Assembly (NCBI RefSeq): GCF_002289565.1 | Contig: NZ_NTFY01000078.1 | Coordinates: forward strand, 18,619 to 82,618 | From: Rhodopirellula sp. SM50 | GTDB lineage: Bacteria > Planctomycetota > Planctomycetia > Pirellulales > Pirellulaceae | Length of the DNA stretch: 64,000 bases | Direction: 5' to 3' | Shown: positions 9,317 through 18,778 of the stretch, piece after piece | Layout of the letters: each line of letters begins with the position of its first letter | Position numbering within the stretch: position 1 is the stretch's first letter | Translations under genes and position numbers: made by a program | Notes under the pieces: generated by a model | Told to the model about the DNA's origin: nothing | Databases searched by the model: none | The model's input: the letters and a program-made list of their open reading frames with translations, nothing else

Positions 9317-10515
9317 TGTGCAGCTACCTTTTTTACCAATTCTTGCATCTTCCGCCGGATGGAATCCCAGTCGTATTTGTCGCTCACTTCAGTGAAACCG
9401 ACGCGGGTACGCGCTTCAGCATGCTCGCGATTCGTCAATAGTCGGCTGACCTGTTCGGCATACTTCACGGGTGAGTTTTCACAAAAGACACCCTGATCGC
9501 GTGTCAGGTCCAGCCCATACGCTCCAATCGTGGTCGTAACCACGGGCGTCATTTGCGCGAGTGACTCGATGATTTTTAAGCGAGTCCCGCCACCGGCGAG
9601 CAGCGGCGCAATACTGACACTGGCAGATTGCCAGAAAGGCTGCAAATCCTCCACGAAGCCGTGAGCGCGAACACCGTGCTGACTATAGGCATTGTACGTC
9701 GCCGGATCAGCTCCGCCTCCGACGATATCCAGTGTCGCCTCGGGGCAGTCCTGGCGGATCAGCGGCCAAACCAACTGCAAGAACCAATCCAATCCCTGTG
9801 CGTTGGGCTGATAGCCCAGCGAACCCACAAACAGCACCCGCGGCGGCCCATAAAATTCTTTACTCGGGGCCGATGCCGGAATTTCCGTTCCGTTGGGAAT
9901 GACGACGACGTTATGTCTTGGCACTCGACGGCGATCGGCTTCCGAGCATCTCGCCAGATAAGCAAACCTGGAGGGCAAATAATATTCCCATGCCTTGAGT
10001 TTGATGACGTTCAAATAGTTCGCCGCTTTCGCACCGTACCAGGGGCTATTGCGAAGCAGAAAGTATTCTCGCACCGAATCAAAATCGTCGCCATCGAGCA
10101 CGGTTTTTCTCGGGTCGTGCCAACCCAGACACATCGCGGTGGCAGCCTTGGAAATCCAAACGGCCTGATACTTCTCGCGTTCCACAAGTTCTGAAAACCA
10201 CCGGCGTTGCTGCTGGTCCACGCTACCTAGGAATTCAAACGGCTTCAGCCGGCCCAGTGCAAGTTGATACCTTCCAACCGTGGAACTGTACTGCCTGCTG
10301 TAACCGGCAGAAAATCGCAGCAGGTCCCCATCGAGTGTGAAAACATTTCGACAATGGCTGTAAAGATCTTCGGGGAGAGGAACATTCGACGGCTGAAAGA
10401 CGATGACATCGAGTTCACTGCACTCCTGCAACGCTCGCAGTGTGTGCCATTGGCGAATGTCACCACCGCTTTGCAGTGGCCAACGAATCGCAGGAGTGAC
10501 AAACATGATTCGCAT
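9313..10515 (-). CDS. Family 4 glycosyltransferase
   Basis: The frame is open to 10554, but ATG 10515 sits on the stop of the upstream GT2 (TGATG) and begins exactly at the first strand, MRIMFVTPAIRWPLQSGGDI. The protein is about 400 residues. RVLFVGSLGYQPNAQGLDWF marks the donor domain and is typical of the subfamily of sugar transferases that includes the exosortase-associated GT at 33372. ASVSIAPLLAGGGTRLKIIE follows, a nucleotide-binding loop. It is therefore a retaining GT4-like enzyme, probably adding one residue of the repeat. No membrane segment was seen. Confidence 0.85.
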   Translation of the reverse strand: MRIMFVTPAIRWPLQSGGDIRQWHTLRALQECSELDVIVFQPSNVPLPEDLYSHCRNVFTLDGDLLRFSAGYSRQYSSTVGRYQLALGRLKPFEFLGSVDQQQRRWFSELVEREKYQAVWISKAATAMCLGWHDPRKTVLDGDDFDSVREYFLLRNSPWYGAKAANYLNVIKLKAWEYYLPSRFAYLARCSEADRRRVPRHNVVVIPNGTEIPASAPSKEFYGPPRVLFVGSLGYQPNAQGLDWFLQLVWPLIRQDCPEATLDIVGGGADPATYNAYSQHGVRAHGFVEDLQPFWQSASVSIAPLLAGGGTRLKIIESLAQMTPVVTTTIGAYGLDLTRDQGVFCENSPVKYAEQVSRLLTNREHAEARTRVGFTEVSDKYDWDSIRRKMQELVKKVAAH

Positions 10516-11432
10516 CACGAAGATTCGTTTTTGGAACCATGGTATTGGCCCCACGCGAGGCTAGCTTCGATCATCGGTTCAATCCAACGGAGAGGCTTTG
10601 CAACGTAGCGTCGCCGCCGATAGTTGAATTCCGCAAGCAGCGCCTTGCGTAGCAACCATCGAGGACCTCCGAAAAGCGTCGCGGCATTTGAATGATCTGC
10701 AAATAAAGCCGCCGTCTGCCCTTGACCGTAAAAGTATCTTCGGAGATAGCTGAGAGTCATCCGTTCGCTGGGAATAAAATGAAGTACGCGAGCTTGAGGG
10801 ATCCAACGCCCGGACAAACCTGCACGCAACAATGAAACCAGGACAGTGGTCTCGTCTCCACCGACCATTCCACTACCTTTCCGGCCTGTCTGGGGATCGA
10901 AAAGGTTTTGCCTCTGAACGTCCATCCGGACTGCAAAATTGGCTCCGAAGGGTATCTTCTCTTCCGTGAATGCAATCGGTTGATCTCCCAGGTTACGGAT
11001 CGCGTATGCGTCCTGGACCCTAGGCCAAATGGATTGGAACCAGGACGGCGGCTGCCGCTCGAACCACGGCTCCACGGGGCCCCCAAAGAACGCATCACCG
11101 GGGTTTTCACGAGCAGCGACCGCATAGCATGTCAGCCAATCATCATCGACCAGAACGTCATCATCGGTCCATAACAGAAGGTCTCCCGACGCGGCCGCGA
11201 CGGCGCAGTTTCGTGAGTGGCTATGACCTTGCTTTGGTTCATGAAGGCCTCGGATTGGAAGCCGGCCTTGGTGGCGCTGAACAACCGACGATGTATCGTC
11301 AGTACAATTGTTGTTTACGACGAGCACTTCCCAGTCGACACCGTCGGGGATTTTCAAGGCCTGCATCTTCTCAAGCGTCTGGTCGAGAAGTTTTGCACGA
11401 TTCCAAGTGCAAATCGCTACCGAAATTTTCAT
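10515..11432 (-). CDS. Family 2 glycosyltransferase
   Basis: 305 residues. The start MKISVAICTWNRAKLLDQTL is the classic GT2 opening. VLVVNNNCTDDTSSVV binds the nucleotide, and LLLWTDDDVLVDDDWL near residue 90 is the D-x-D metal site. GSGMVGGDETTVLVSLLRAG contains the acidic ED-like catalytic region. The C-terminal 60 residues are basic, including RWLLRKALLAEFNYRRRRYV, and may hold the protein at the membrane surface. It lies between a GT2 (18 bases upstream) and a GT4 (overlapping downstream) in the same direction. The product linkage is unknown. Confidence 0.87.
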   Translation of the reverse strand: MKISVAICTWNRAKLLDQTLEKMQALKIPDGVDWEVLVVNNNCTDDTSSVVQRHQGRLPIRGLHEPKQGHSHSRNCAVAAASGDLLLWTDDDVLVDDDWLTCYAVAARENPGDAFFGGPVEPWFERQPPSWFQSIWPRVQDAYAIRNLGDQPIAFTEEKIPFGANFAVRMDVQRQNLFDPQTGRKGSGMVGGDETTVLVSLLRAGLSGRWIPQARVLHFIPSERMTLSYLRRYFYGQGQTAALFADHSNAATLFGGPRWLLRKALLAEFNYRRRRYVAKPLRWIEPMIEASLAWGQYHGSKNESS

Positions 11433-11450
11433 GCAAAAAAACCCATTGAC

Positions 11451-12362
11451 TTATGACCGTGTTCCCCAACCCAGAGAATCCCAAAGACGATACATCAAAG
11501 CAGGATAAATTCGGTTATTGAGAACCTGGTCGGCTTCGTGCTGACCTCTGAAACGCTCAAGGTGGGCTCGAACCTCTCGATACGCCTTCCAGTTTCGCTC
11601 CGCCTTCAAACGCCATGCGTGACACGAAAGCTTTGAGCACCACGCCGCCGAAACCTGTCTTCGGCACTCTTCAGAGACTTGCTGATTCCCGGCAAGCCAA
11701 CCTTCCACCGTCGCGTGCCATTTGAGCGGAGCATTGGTATTCGCAGACTGACTGGCAGAGTGCCTCCGGTAGCCTGTCAACGCTCTCGGCACGAGCTTGA
11801 TTTCCCCGCCTTGAATCAACTCTAAACAGAAGACCAAATCTTCTGCGAAATGAATGTCCTCCGGGAACCGCGGGCAAGCTGAACGTCGCACGATTAGAGA
11901 CGATGAAGGCCCGACGAACGTGTTTTCAACTGCGAGTCTTTCAACCGAATAGCGTTCCGCTTCGGGGATCAAGTTGATCTGTGTCTCTCCCGTTGACGCT
12001 CCGAAGTAGTAGAGTTCGGTATGGACCGCGATGACCTCGTCTGTCGCCAATTCCAGCTGTGCTTCAAGTTTCTCAGGATGCCAAATGTCATCTGCATCCA
12101 ACAACGCAATCCACTCACCCTGGGCTTCCTGGATGGCTCGATTGCGAGCGACGGATTCTCCCTGATTTTTTTGCCGAATCACACGTACTGGTGCACCCAA
12201 CGATTCGGCGACGTCAGCCGAATCGTCCGTCGATCCATCGTCCACAACGATCACTTCCAGGACTGGATGTGTTTGCGCAATCGCCGATTCAAGCGTTTCA
12301 CGCAGATAGGCGGATCCGTTGTAGCAGGGAATAACGACGGAAATGGTAGTATCAGAGAACAT
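11451..12362 (-). CDS. Family 2 glycosyltransferase
   Basis: 303 residues, ATG at 12362. TTISVVIPCYNGSAYLRETL and VIVVDDGSTDDSADVA are the GT-A nucleotide-binding motifs and WIALLDADDIWHPEKL is the D-x-D site at about residue 90. FAEDLVFCLELIQGG provides the catalytic-base ED. It is of normal length for single-domain GT2 enzymes of polysaccharide operons. About 950 bases with no recognisable gene precede it, so it may be the first gene of a separate transcript, or the upstream gap may mark a deletion or insertion scar. Confidence 0.87.
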   Translation of the reverse strand: MFSDTTISVVIPCYNGSAYLRETLESAIAQTHPVLEVIVVDDGSTDDSADVAESLGAPVRVIRQKNQGESVARNRAIQEAQGEWIALLDADDIWHPEKLEAQLELATDEVIAVHTELYYFGASTGETQINLIPEAERYSVERLAVENTFVGPSSSLIVRRSACPRFPEDIHFAEDLVFCLELIQGGEIKLVPRALTGYRRHSASQSANTNAPLKWHATVEGWLAGNQQVSEECRRQVSAAWCSKLSCHAWRLKAERNWKAYREVRAHLERFRGQHEADQVLNNRIYPALMYRLWDSLGWGTRS

Positions 12363-13318
12363 GCTAAGTAACGACTGCGCGAAAAACGGCCGTCAGCATC
12401 ATTTGCATTAGAACGCTCACCGCTGCAACGCTGTGCTCTTGCTGGTCGTCATCGCAGGAGTGATGCTCGCGCCCGATCACTAGCTAAATCCAGTGCGGCG
12501 TTGTTGACGAAGTCTGGAGGCGATTTAACGAGATGCCGCTGTTGATGAGTAGAAACACTGAACCGTTCATGCTGACGTTGGTCATTTCCATCTATCGGAA
12601 ATCCGATGTCGGCGGGACAGTCATTGGAAGTTCGCCATAAAGCGGTGTCGGGCCGAACGCTTATGCGACTTGCGTCCGCGATTCAGTCGTCGATCGTTGA
12701 AACTGCATTTTTATACACAACCCTTCGTCGCGATATGAAGCTGCATGATGCACCGGAGAATAGATACGGCAGCATGGCAGACTGCGTACGCAAGGTTAAA
12801 ATGGGCAGAACTGGAACGAACAACCAAATTAGGTGGGCCAATCGGTTTGGACGGCGCAACGGCGATGAATATTCGTATTGATATCAAAACTAAATACGGC
12901 GTGTTGCTTTGACAAACTTATCACGACAAGCACGGCATTCGGGTTTCCGATTCGAGTCGTCTTACTGAAGAATGCCAGCGAGAACTGGGCAGCTTAAACC
13001 AGCACCGATACGGCAATGAGCAATACGGCGAGCTTTCGTTAAGTCTCTGACCACTGTTCGTTTCAATCGCACTACCACAGGTGGAGAAGATTGCGGGGCG
13101 CTGGCGAGCATCAGACCTGCGGTGTGCGCCGTTCTTGAATTTCGGACAGTCTTATGCGGCCACAAACGAGAAATAAGCCCAGGACCGTTTCGAACACCTG
13201 CTCGAATTTCCCAGCAACCTGTCAAAATCGATACAGGCACTCCCTCCAAGCACTGCTGCACGACGACCCAGTCGAAATCCTCGCAACGCATGCAAAAAGC
13301 AGCTTCTTGCTGTTCGTC
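12363..13318. other. About 950-base stretch without a recognisable gene
   Basis: Only short open frames occur here, a 91-codon one on the plus strand (12606-12881) and a 109-codon one on the minus strand (12962-13291). Neither translation resembles a family I know. The codon content looks unlike the flanking glycosyltransferases. In an otherwise tightly packed operon this suggests a decayed gene or an insertion scar. No clean inverted repeats or promoter-like pair were picked out by eye. Confidence 0.5.
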
Positions 13319-14326
13319 CTATGTCGGCTTAATTTTGCGACACATTTCCGTCCACCTGACCCTGAGTGTCTGGAACAGAACGGACAAGAAAGCTTGAGAC
13401 GCTTCGCCTAGATCTCTGCTTTCTACCGAGTCTCTAAGCAGTGTGTCGAACTGCCGGGCGGGACAACGATTTAGAATGGCTTCAACAGCTGCTATTCCTT
13501 CATTGTTAACCGACATTCCAGTTTTCAATTCATGAATTGCCGCATTCACCGTCTCCTCACTATCGGCGAAGACGCAGCCCGGAAAACTCCACGAGAAAAT
13601 GACGTGTTTCCCACGCTGAAGGGCATCAAGAACCATTCTTGGCATCCCATCATGCTGTGTAACACGAAGCAAAATCCCAACCTCATCCCACACGTCTGAC
13701 ATGTTCCCCACCCATCCTAAGCTCTTGACGTTCGAATATTTTGCAAGTGAATGAGATTCGTCGGCAACGATGAGAAATTGGACATCCGGATTGTTAGAGA
13801 TTGCGCTTCGAACAATCGGTCCGCCGTAAAATTCTTTCCGGTTCGTTGGAAGGTATACAAGAACAGATTTGGGAAGTGTCTTGCGCTGACTCAAGTTTGC
13901 TGGGGGCTCTAGGGTCGTCACCGATGCAATATATTGGGATTTGATTCCGATCGACAACAACTCATCAACGAGGTGTGGCGAAACTGCCACATTTACACTA
14001 AGGAAGCGGTTGAGCAAGTTTGTTTGACGTTGATCAAGCGGGTTATCCAGGCATTTCATCACGTCTGTGCCGACCCACCACCGAACAACCCTTGTTCCCA
14101 GCAATCGAGCAAGCGCAAGTTGCCGAATCATGAAATCAGAAGGCCCGTTGTATACGGTGAGGATGATCACGTCAGATTCGCGAGCACGTCGCACCCACGC
14201 GGCTGTGGATGAGCTTTCAATCTCTTCTAAAAAACTACACCGGAACCCTCGTTCCTCAAGCGTTTTCGCAAGGGAACAACAAGGGGCAGATCCAGTCGGC
14301 TTCTCCCCGACGAACGTGACGTGCAT
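13319..14326 (-). CDS. Glycosyltransferase, GT-B fold (GT4-like)
   Basis: 335 residues starting MHVTFVGEKPTGSAPCCSLA, with a glycine/serine loop instead of the usual GG. VIILTVYNGPSDFMI and GTRVVRWWVGTDVMKCLDNP form the acceptor domain. KSVLVYLPTNRKEFYGGPIV starts the donor domain, and RVTQHDGMPRMVLDALQRGK is the degenerate E/H-containing nucleotide site seen in divergent GT4 enzymes. I place it in the broad GT4-like class without a subfamily. It has an A/T-richer look than the genes at 1-11 kb. It is flanked by the gene-poor gap on one side and another GT4 on the other. Confidence 0.72.
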   Translation of the reverse strand: MHVTFVGEKPTGSAPCCSLAKTLEERGFRCSFLEEIESSSTAAWVRRARESDVIILTVYNGPSDFMIRQLALARLLGTRVVRWWVGTDVMKCLDNPLDQRQTNLLNRFLSVNVAVSPHLVDELLSIGIKSQYIASVTTLEPPANLSQRKTLPKSVLVYLPTNRKEFYGGPIVRSAISNNPDVQFLIVADESHSLAKYSNVKSLGWVGNMSDVWDEVGILLRVTQHDGMPRMVLDALQRGKHVIFSWSFPGCVFADSEETVNAAIHELKTGMSVNNEGIAAVEAILNRCPARQFDTLLRDSVESRDLGEASQAFLSVLFQTLRVRWTEMCRKIKPT

Positions 14327-14371
14327 ATCAGAGTACAGTTAGAATCATTAGTGACTGGTATATTGCTGCAC

Positions 14372-15673
14372 CTACTTTGCGTGAGAACAGATTCGGGTCG
14401 GCATAAAACGTCTAAATTTCCGTGCGTGCATGTGTAATTTGCGAAGTTTTCGCTTTGCTGTTTCCCAGAGCGTTTCCGCGCGGATGTCTTCGGATAGCAG
14501 TTCGGCGCGAGCCGGAGGAAGCTTAACTCGTAACGGGGCACGCAATCTCGCTTTAAGCCTAACAGTTGCCAACAAATCCTCCGAAAATGATTCAAAGACC
14601 TCTACCGTCCGCTGGATCGAAAAGTATTCGCTTACTCGTTGCCTTGCGTTCTTTGCCAGCTTCGCCCGAAGTGCGGGGCAGTTTGCAAGAAGTTCCAAGC
14701 AGTTGTCAAATGCCGCCTCCCGATCTACGCATTGCAGTCCTGTGATCTGATCGGATACAAGTTCAGACGTGCCGCCTGGAATTCGCGTGGTAATGGGAAC
14801 TAACCCCGTAGCCATCGCGTCCATCACGGCGCCTGGCGTTCCTTCGTAGTCCGATAGTAGTACACTAACTTGATAAGACAATAACTCTCGCTGTAACTCT
14901 TCGGGGTGGACGGGGCCGTGGATCGTAACCATGTCCTCAAAATCTCGGCGATGGATCTCTTGCTCTAGCCACTCCTTTCCCGTCCCATCTCCGAAAAAAC
15001 CTAGATGTTTGCAGACTCCCCGCTCTAGGTTTCGTAACATCGCTCCTGCGGTATCGCGAAATCGCTTCGCTTCTTCCTCGAAACGTCCCACATAGCAAAC
15101 GTTTATGCAGTGCTGGCTTTGGTCGCTGATCTGATCAGGGATTGGCACGCCGGAAGGAAGCCAGCAGTACTTTACATTATTTTTGTGCTCAGATTTCGCG
15201 ATCAAATCGTCCATCAGAGTTCTCGACACGCACGCGACTCCACTCACGGCCCACTCATCTCGACGATAGTAGAACTCTTCCGCAATTGCCCATGAAAAGT
15301 CGCCATTCGATCGACAGTACCCAATTGTTGGAATTCCCGCTTCGCGGACCCAGCGTGCCGCGTAGTAACCGACCGGGAAAATATTAGGCACAAATATATC
15401 CGGCCGGTTCTTTTGCAACTGCTTCAATACCCAACGGACACCCTTGTCTGTTGTTACTGATGTCGAGGGCATCTTTTCAAAGGGGATTCCATATTCATCA
15501 CGTAGCCATTCCAGGTTGGGCGACTCGTCACCTCCGAGTCCCAAAACTCGGATCTCGTGACCACGCTGAGCAAGCCTTGGAAGCAATCGCCGCATGTTTA
15601 CGATCGGACCTCCCCGGTAATCTTTTCGATCGCTTATCAAAAAAGTAAAACGCACTCTGCCGCGACTCTCCAT
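14372..15673 (-). CDS. Family 4 glycosyltransferase
   Basis: The frame extends to 15727, but ATG 15673 places the start just before the first strand (GRVRFTFLISDRKDYRGGPI) and is preferred. It is about 433 residues. The N-terminal loop has YRGGPIVNMRRLLPRLAQRG. The donor domain has CYVGRFEEEAKRFRDTA, and LLSDYEGTPGAVMDAMATGL corresponds to the E-x7-E helix. The C-terminal 60 residues are rich in Arg and Lys and might contact the membrane. Upstream lies the decayed ISAs1 element, so this gene could be the first of its transcript now. The sugar is unknown. Confidence 0.83.
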   Translation of the reverse strand: MESRGRVRFTFLISDRKDYRGGPIVNMRRLLPRLAQRGHEIRVLGLGGDESPNLEWLRDEYGIPFEKMPSTSVTTDKGVRWVLKQLQKNRPDIFVPNIFPVGYYAARWVREAGIPTIGYCRSNGDFSWAIAEEFYYRRDEWAVSGVACVSRTLMDDLIAKSEHKNNVKYCWLPSGVPIPDQISDQSQHCINVCYVGRFEEEAKRFRDTAGAMLRNLERGVCKHLGFFGDGTGKEWLEQEIHRRDFEDMVTIHGPVHPEELQRELLSYQVSVLLSDYEGTPGAVMDAMATGLVPITTRIPGGTSELVSDQITGLQCVDREAAFDNCLELLANCPALRAKLAKNARQRVSEYFSIQRTVEVFESFSEDLLATVRLKARLRAPLRVKLPPARAELLSEDIRAETLWETAKRKLRKLHMHARKFRRFMPTRICSHAK

Positions 15674-15872
15674 TGGCCAGTAAACTTGGCGACGCCCGCT
15701 CTTAGCTTCCGATACGCAATCGCGCAAGCAAGTCGGGCGTAAGTAGAATATAAACCCATTTCTGATCAGCGCAGCACCAACTCGCCATACTGAGCTTCAG
15801 GTGCACGAATTAAGCAATAGGGAATTTGAGTGAATAGAGACCGCAACTGCTCCTCGTCATCACGTGCCAACA
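15674..15872. other. Spacer upstream of the decayed insertion sequence
   Basis: About 200 bases with no gene recognised. It separates the GT4 start from the left end of the ISAs1-like element. Confidence 0.5.
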
Positions 15873-17150
15873 ACGATCGCACCAAAATCTAGTTCCAGTA
15901 TTCGTCGACGCCTTGCTTCAGTGAACGCCTCTGCCAATAAATTTTGCCGGACTGGTTTTTCACTGTCCTGCTATGGAGATGGCAATGGCTTCCCAGATCG
16001 ATGTGTTTCACGATTGTTTTGACTAGATCGGCGACCCGCGAGTAGCGGGCCGGACGATCCATCCACTTAACTCGATTCTGTTCTTGGTTGTCTCGGCGGT
16101 CACCACAGGCGCGGACGGTCCAGATGAAATCGAAAGCTTCGGTGGTGAGAAATTGGACTGGCTACCCAAATTTGCAGACTTTGAATCCGGCATTCCTTCT
16201 CACGATACCATCACGCGAGCGCTGCCCTTGACCAAACCAGCCGCGTTTCAGAAGGCACCTCTTCAATGGCACGCTCATCTCTGCGAGATCAATTGGGACC
16301 ATCCGAGCAAGGACGACGATCGTCCCGTTCCAGTTGCGATCGATGGCAAGACGGCGCGCGGATCCTATACCGATGCGGAGAAATCCGATGCGATTCATAT
16401 CGCCAGCGTTTGGGCGACCGAAAATGGAGTCACGCTTGCCCAATCCAAGGCCGACTGAAAATCCAACGAAATCACAGCGATTCCCGATTTGCTCGATCTG
16501 GTCGACGTGCTCAATGCGATCGTCACGCTCGACGCCATGGGATGCCGAAAGCCGATTGCTAAAAAGGTCGTCGAGGAAGGTGGCGACTATCTGCTCGCAG
16601 TCAAAGACAATCATCCCACGCCTTACGCTGCCATCGCTGGTCACCTTGAGATGGCCCACAACGAAGGACTCACAGACCAAGGTGTCCGAACAATCACGAC
16701 CACGGCAAAGCAGGCCACCCATGAAGAGGAACACTCCTATGCGACCTGCCCAATCCCTAAAGCACTCCGCGAGTTGACCGACCAGTGGAAAGCAACCAAA
16801 AGTATCTGCCAAGCGAATACATGCACGACTCGTGGCGACCGTCAATCGAGCGATGTTCGCTACTACATTTCGAGTTAAACTTCAAGGGTGAGTGAATTCC
16901 TAAATTGTGCTCGTAACCATTGGGGGACTGAGAGCGTGCACTGGGCTCTCGATGTTGTGTTTCATGAAGACCCGAGCGGCTCAGAACCCAAAACGCGACA
17001 TCGAACAGGAGCTTCACTCGCCGGTTTGTGGCGACGCTCCTCAAGCAGGACACTCCAAAAAAGAGTCCCAAACGCAAACGTAAAATCGCTGACTGGAACA
17101 CCGAATTCGTCGAGAAACTCCTGTTTGCAGCCTAATCTTGGTGCGATCGT
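15873..17150 (+). mobile_element. Degenerate ISAs1-family insertion sequence
   Basis: The transposase remnant (15973-17135) lies between imperfect inverted ends. The left copy at 15873-15890 reads ACGATCGCACCAAAATCT. The right copy at 17134-17150 is its complement with one internal difference (AATCTTGGTGCGATCGT). The distance of about 1.28 kb and a stop codon touching the right end fit ISAs1 architecture. Target-site duplications were not found by eye. The element cannot be autonomous. Confidence 0.72.
15973..17135 (+). pseudogene. ISAs1-family transposase pseudogene
   Basis: Read from ATG 15973, one frame gives the N-terminal signatures IGDPRVAGRTIHPLNSILF and GADGPDEIESFGGEKLDWL, then GIPSHDTITRALP, VAIDGKTARGSYTD, KSNEITAIPDLLDL, VTLDAMGCRKPIAKKV and GGDYLLAVKDNHP, all hallmark ISAs1 (DDE_Tnp_1-associated) motifs. 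The frame is broken by TAG at 16024, TGA at 16456 (before KSNEI, where Glu is usual) and TAA at 16876. NHWGTESVHWALDVVFHED follows in the same frame, after which the conserved end FVATLLKQDT ... RKIADWNTEFVEKLL appears in another frame up to TAA 17135. Three nonsense mutations and one frameshift make it dead. It sits amid glycosyltransferases and may have helped bring or rearrange them. Confidence 0.92.
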
Positions 17151-17795
17151 CGTGACGATGTGTCGACCACCGAAATGTCTGATCAGATTGCCAGAATAGA
17201 GTTGGCCGGAATAGAAAAACGGAGCGACACTCTTCAGCCTTCTGCAAAAGGCACTGGGCCGAACCCACCGTGGGTGCAGAATGCGAATATTTCCGCGCCA
17301 TATGCGACCTCATTCGGACGTCCGCCCAACCAATCAACAACTTCGTCATAGGCTGACACCTCTCGAACCCGTTGGTGGTTGGGCCATACTCAACCAGACA
17401 CCCTTGAGAAAACTCTTGCCCCATCCACCCCGTCGTTGCTCTACCCCCCCGCTTTACAACGCTCCTTTTATGCAAACTGCAAACGACCTAGATTCGCCGA
17501 TATAGATTGAGATGATTAACAGGTTATCGAGCTTGCACAATAACGCGCGTCCTAAATCGCTTTCCACAAGTTCGCCGTTTAGCTAAGCACTTCCCACAAA
17601 CGAACCATGCCGTGTTGATCGCGCATTGAATAAAGTTACCATCAAACATCAAACCTGACACGTCATTCAAATTCGACAGACCATCCCATCGTGAAGCGAC
17701 CGCCTTAGTTGTCCTGACCCAGCGAGAGGTGCAACCCCTACCGCCCAGACGCTCAGCCAGCGTGTAACCGCCAAAGGTAGAAGATGGTATTAGAC
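17151..17795. other. About 640-base stretch without a recognisable gene
   Basis: Minus-strand frames of 144 codons (17041-17475, overlapping the transposase remnant) and 107 codons (17524-17847, overlapping the next gene) are open, but neither looks like a known protein. I treat the interval as non-coding or decayed DNA beside the insertion sequence. Confidence 0.45.
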
Positions 17796-18764
17796 TCAGA
17801 CTACCCCCGTATTCCCTGAAGACTTCGGGTTCCAGAACGGCCTCCAACTGACACCCGCTGCCTTAACAACTGGCCGAAGGAATCTGAACCGGTTAAGCTC
17901 ATGAGCGATTGGATACCGCACAAAAAGACGCGAAGCCTTAGATAATAACTGCAGCTTTTGTCCTAACGTCAAATTTTTGCTCTTGATGACGACAGCGAGT
18001 ACTTGACACGCGATTGGCGTGCACTGCTGCACGCATTCGGAATGCTCGTCTGAGAAAACACACAGCACGCCAATGCGCTTGTAGGTACTTCCTGCAGCGT
18101 ACTTTCCTAACTCTTCATGTGTTGTGTGCTTTTTCAGGCATAGCTCTTTGGCATGAATTATCTCGCCCTGCTCCGCCAGTGCAAAGAAATGATAAAACTG
18201 AGACTTGAAATGCGGAGAAACGTTTCCGGGTGCCGCATCAAGTACAAAAAGGCCATTCAAATACTGCTCAAAACGCGAATACCGTGAGCAAAAAGCATCT
18301 TCGACTAACCTATCCAGACGCTCGTACGTCGACTTTCCCTTGCTATCCCAAGTCTCATATGACAACCAGTATTGACCGTCGAGATACCTGTCAGCACCGG
18401 GCCCCACAAGGACAGCTCTTGGATTGCCGACGAGATATCGAACACATATTTCAATAAAATCCAACGGAACTTCATCGTCATCATGAAACCAGAGGAAGTA
18501 CTTCCCTGAAGCCTTATCCTTAACGAATTGGTGATTTCCAACTGCACCCAAGTTGGACTCGTGGCGAAAGACCTTGACTCGCGAGTCGGATAACGCGTGT
18601 GATTCTGCGATCTGCAAAACCCTGACGTCAGGAGATGCGTTATCCGCGACAATAATCTCCAAATTCCTGAATGTCTGCGCCCGCAGTTGCGTTAAGGCAC
18701 GATCCAGGTCATTCGGCCGGTTATAGCAGGGCAAGCCAACCGACACTAAATCTAATTGCGACAT
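17796..18764 (-). CDS. Family 2 glycosyltransferase
   Basis: About 322 residues from ATG 18764, which begins MSQLDLVSVGLPCYNRPNDL, the GT2 opening. A longer start at 18803 would overlap the upstream remnant and adds unrelated residues. IIVADNASPDVRVLQIAE binds the nucleotide and YFLWFHDDDEVPLDFIE at about 100 is the D-x-D site. The second half is less conserved, and the acceptor-binding part has several Cys and His residues. It lies between a broken hydroxylase-type gene and insertion-sequence debris, so its present expression is uncertain, but the frame is intact. Confidence 0.82.
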   Translation of the reverse strand: MSQLDLVSVGLPCYNRPNDLDRALTQLRAQTFRNLEIIVADNASPDVRVLQIAESHALSDSRVKVFRHESNLGAVGNHQFVKDKASGKYFLWFHDDDEVPLDFIEICVRYLVGNPRAVLVGPGADRYLDGQYWLSYETWDSKGKSTYERLDRLVEDAFCSRYSRFEQYLNGLFVLDAAPGNVSPHFKSQFYHFFALAEQGEIIHAKELCLKKHTTHEELGKYAAGSTYKRIGVLCVFSDEHSECVQQCTPIACQVLAVVIKSKNLTLGQKLQLLSKASRLFVRYPIAHELNRFRFLRPVVKAAGVSWRPFWNPKSSGNTGVV

Positions 18765-18778
18765 ACTATGAAGAGAGA

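Noticed and set aside
16162..16845. 227-codon minus-strand frame within the insertion sequence
   Set aside because: It is the antisense of the transposase remnant, which has clear family motifs.
17041..17475. 144-codon minus-strand frame over the transposase end
   Set aside because: It overlaps the conserved 3' end of the transposase and has no recognisable domain.
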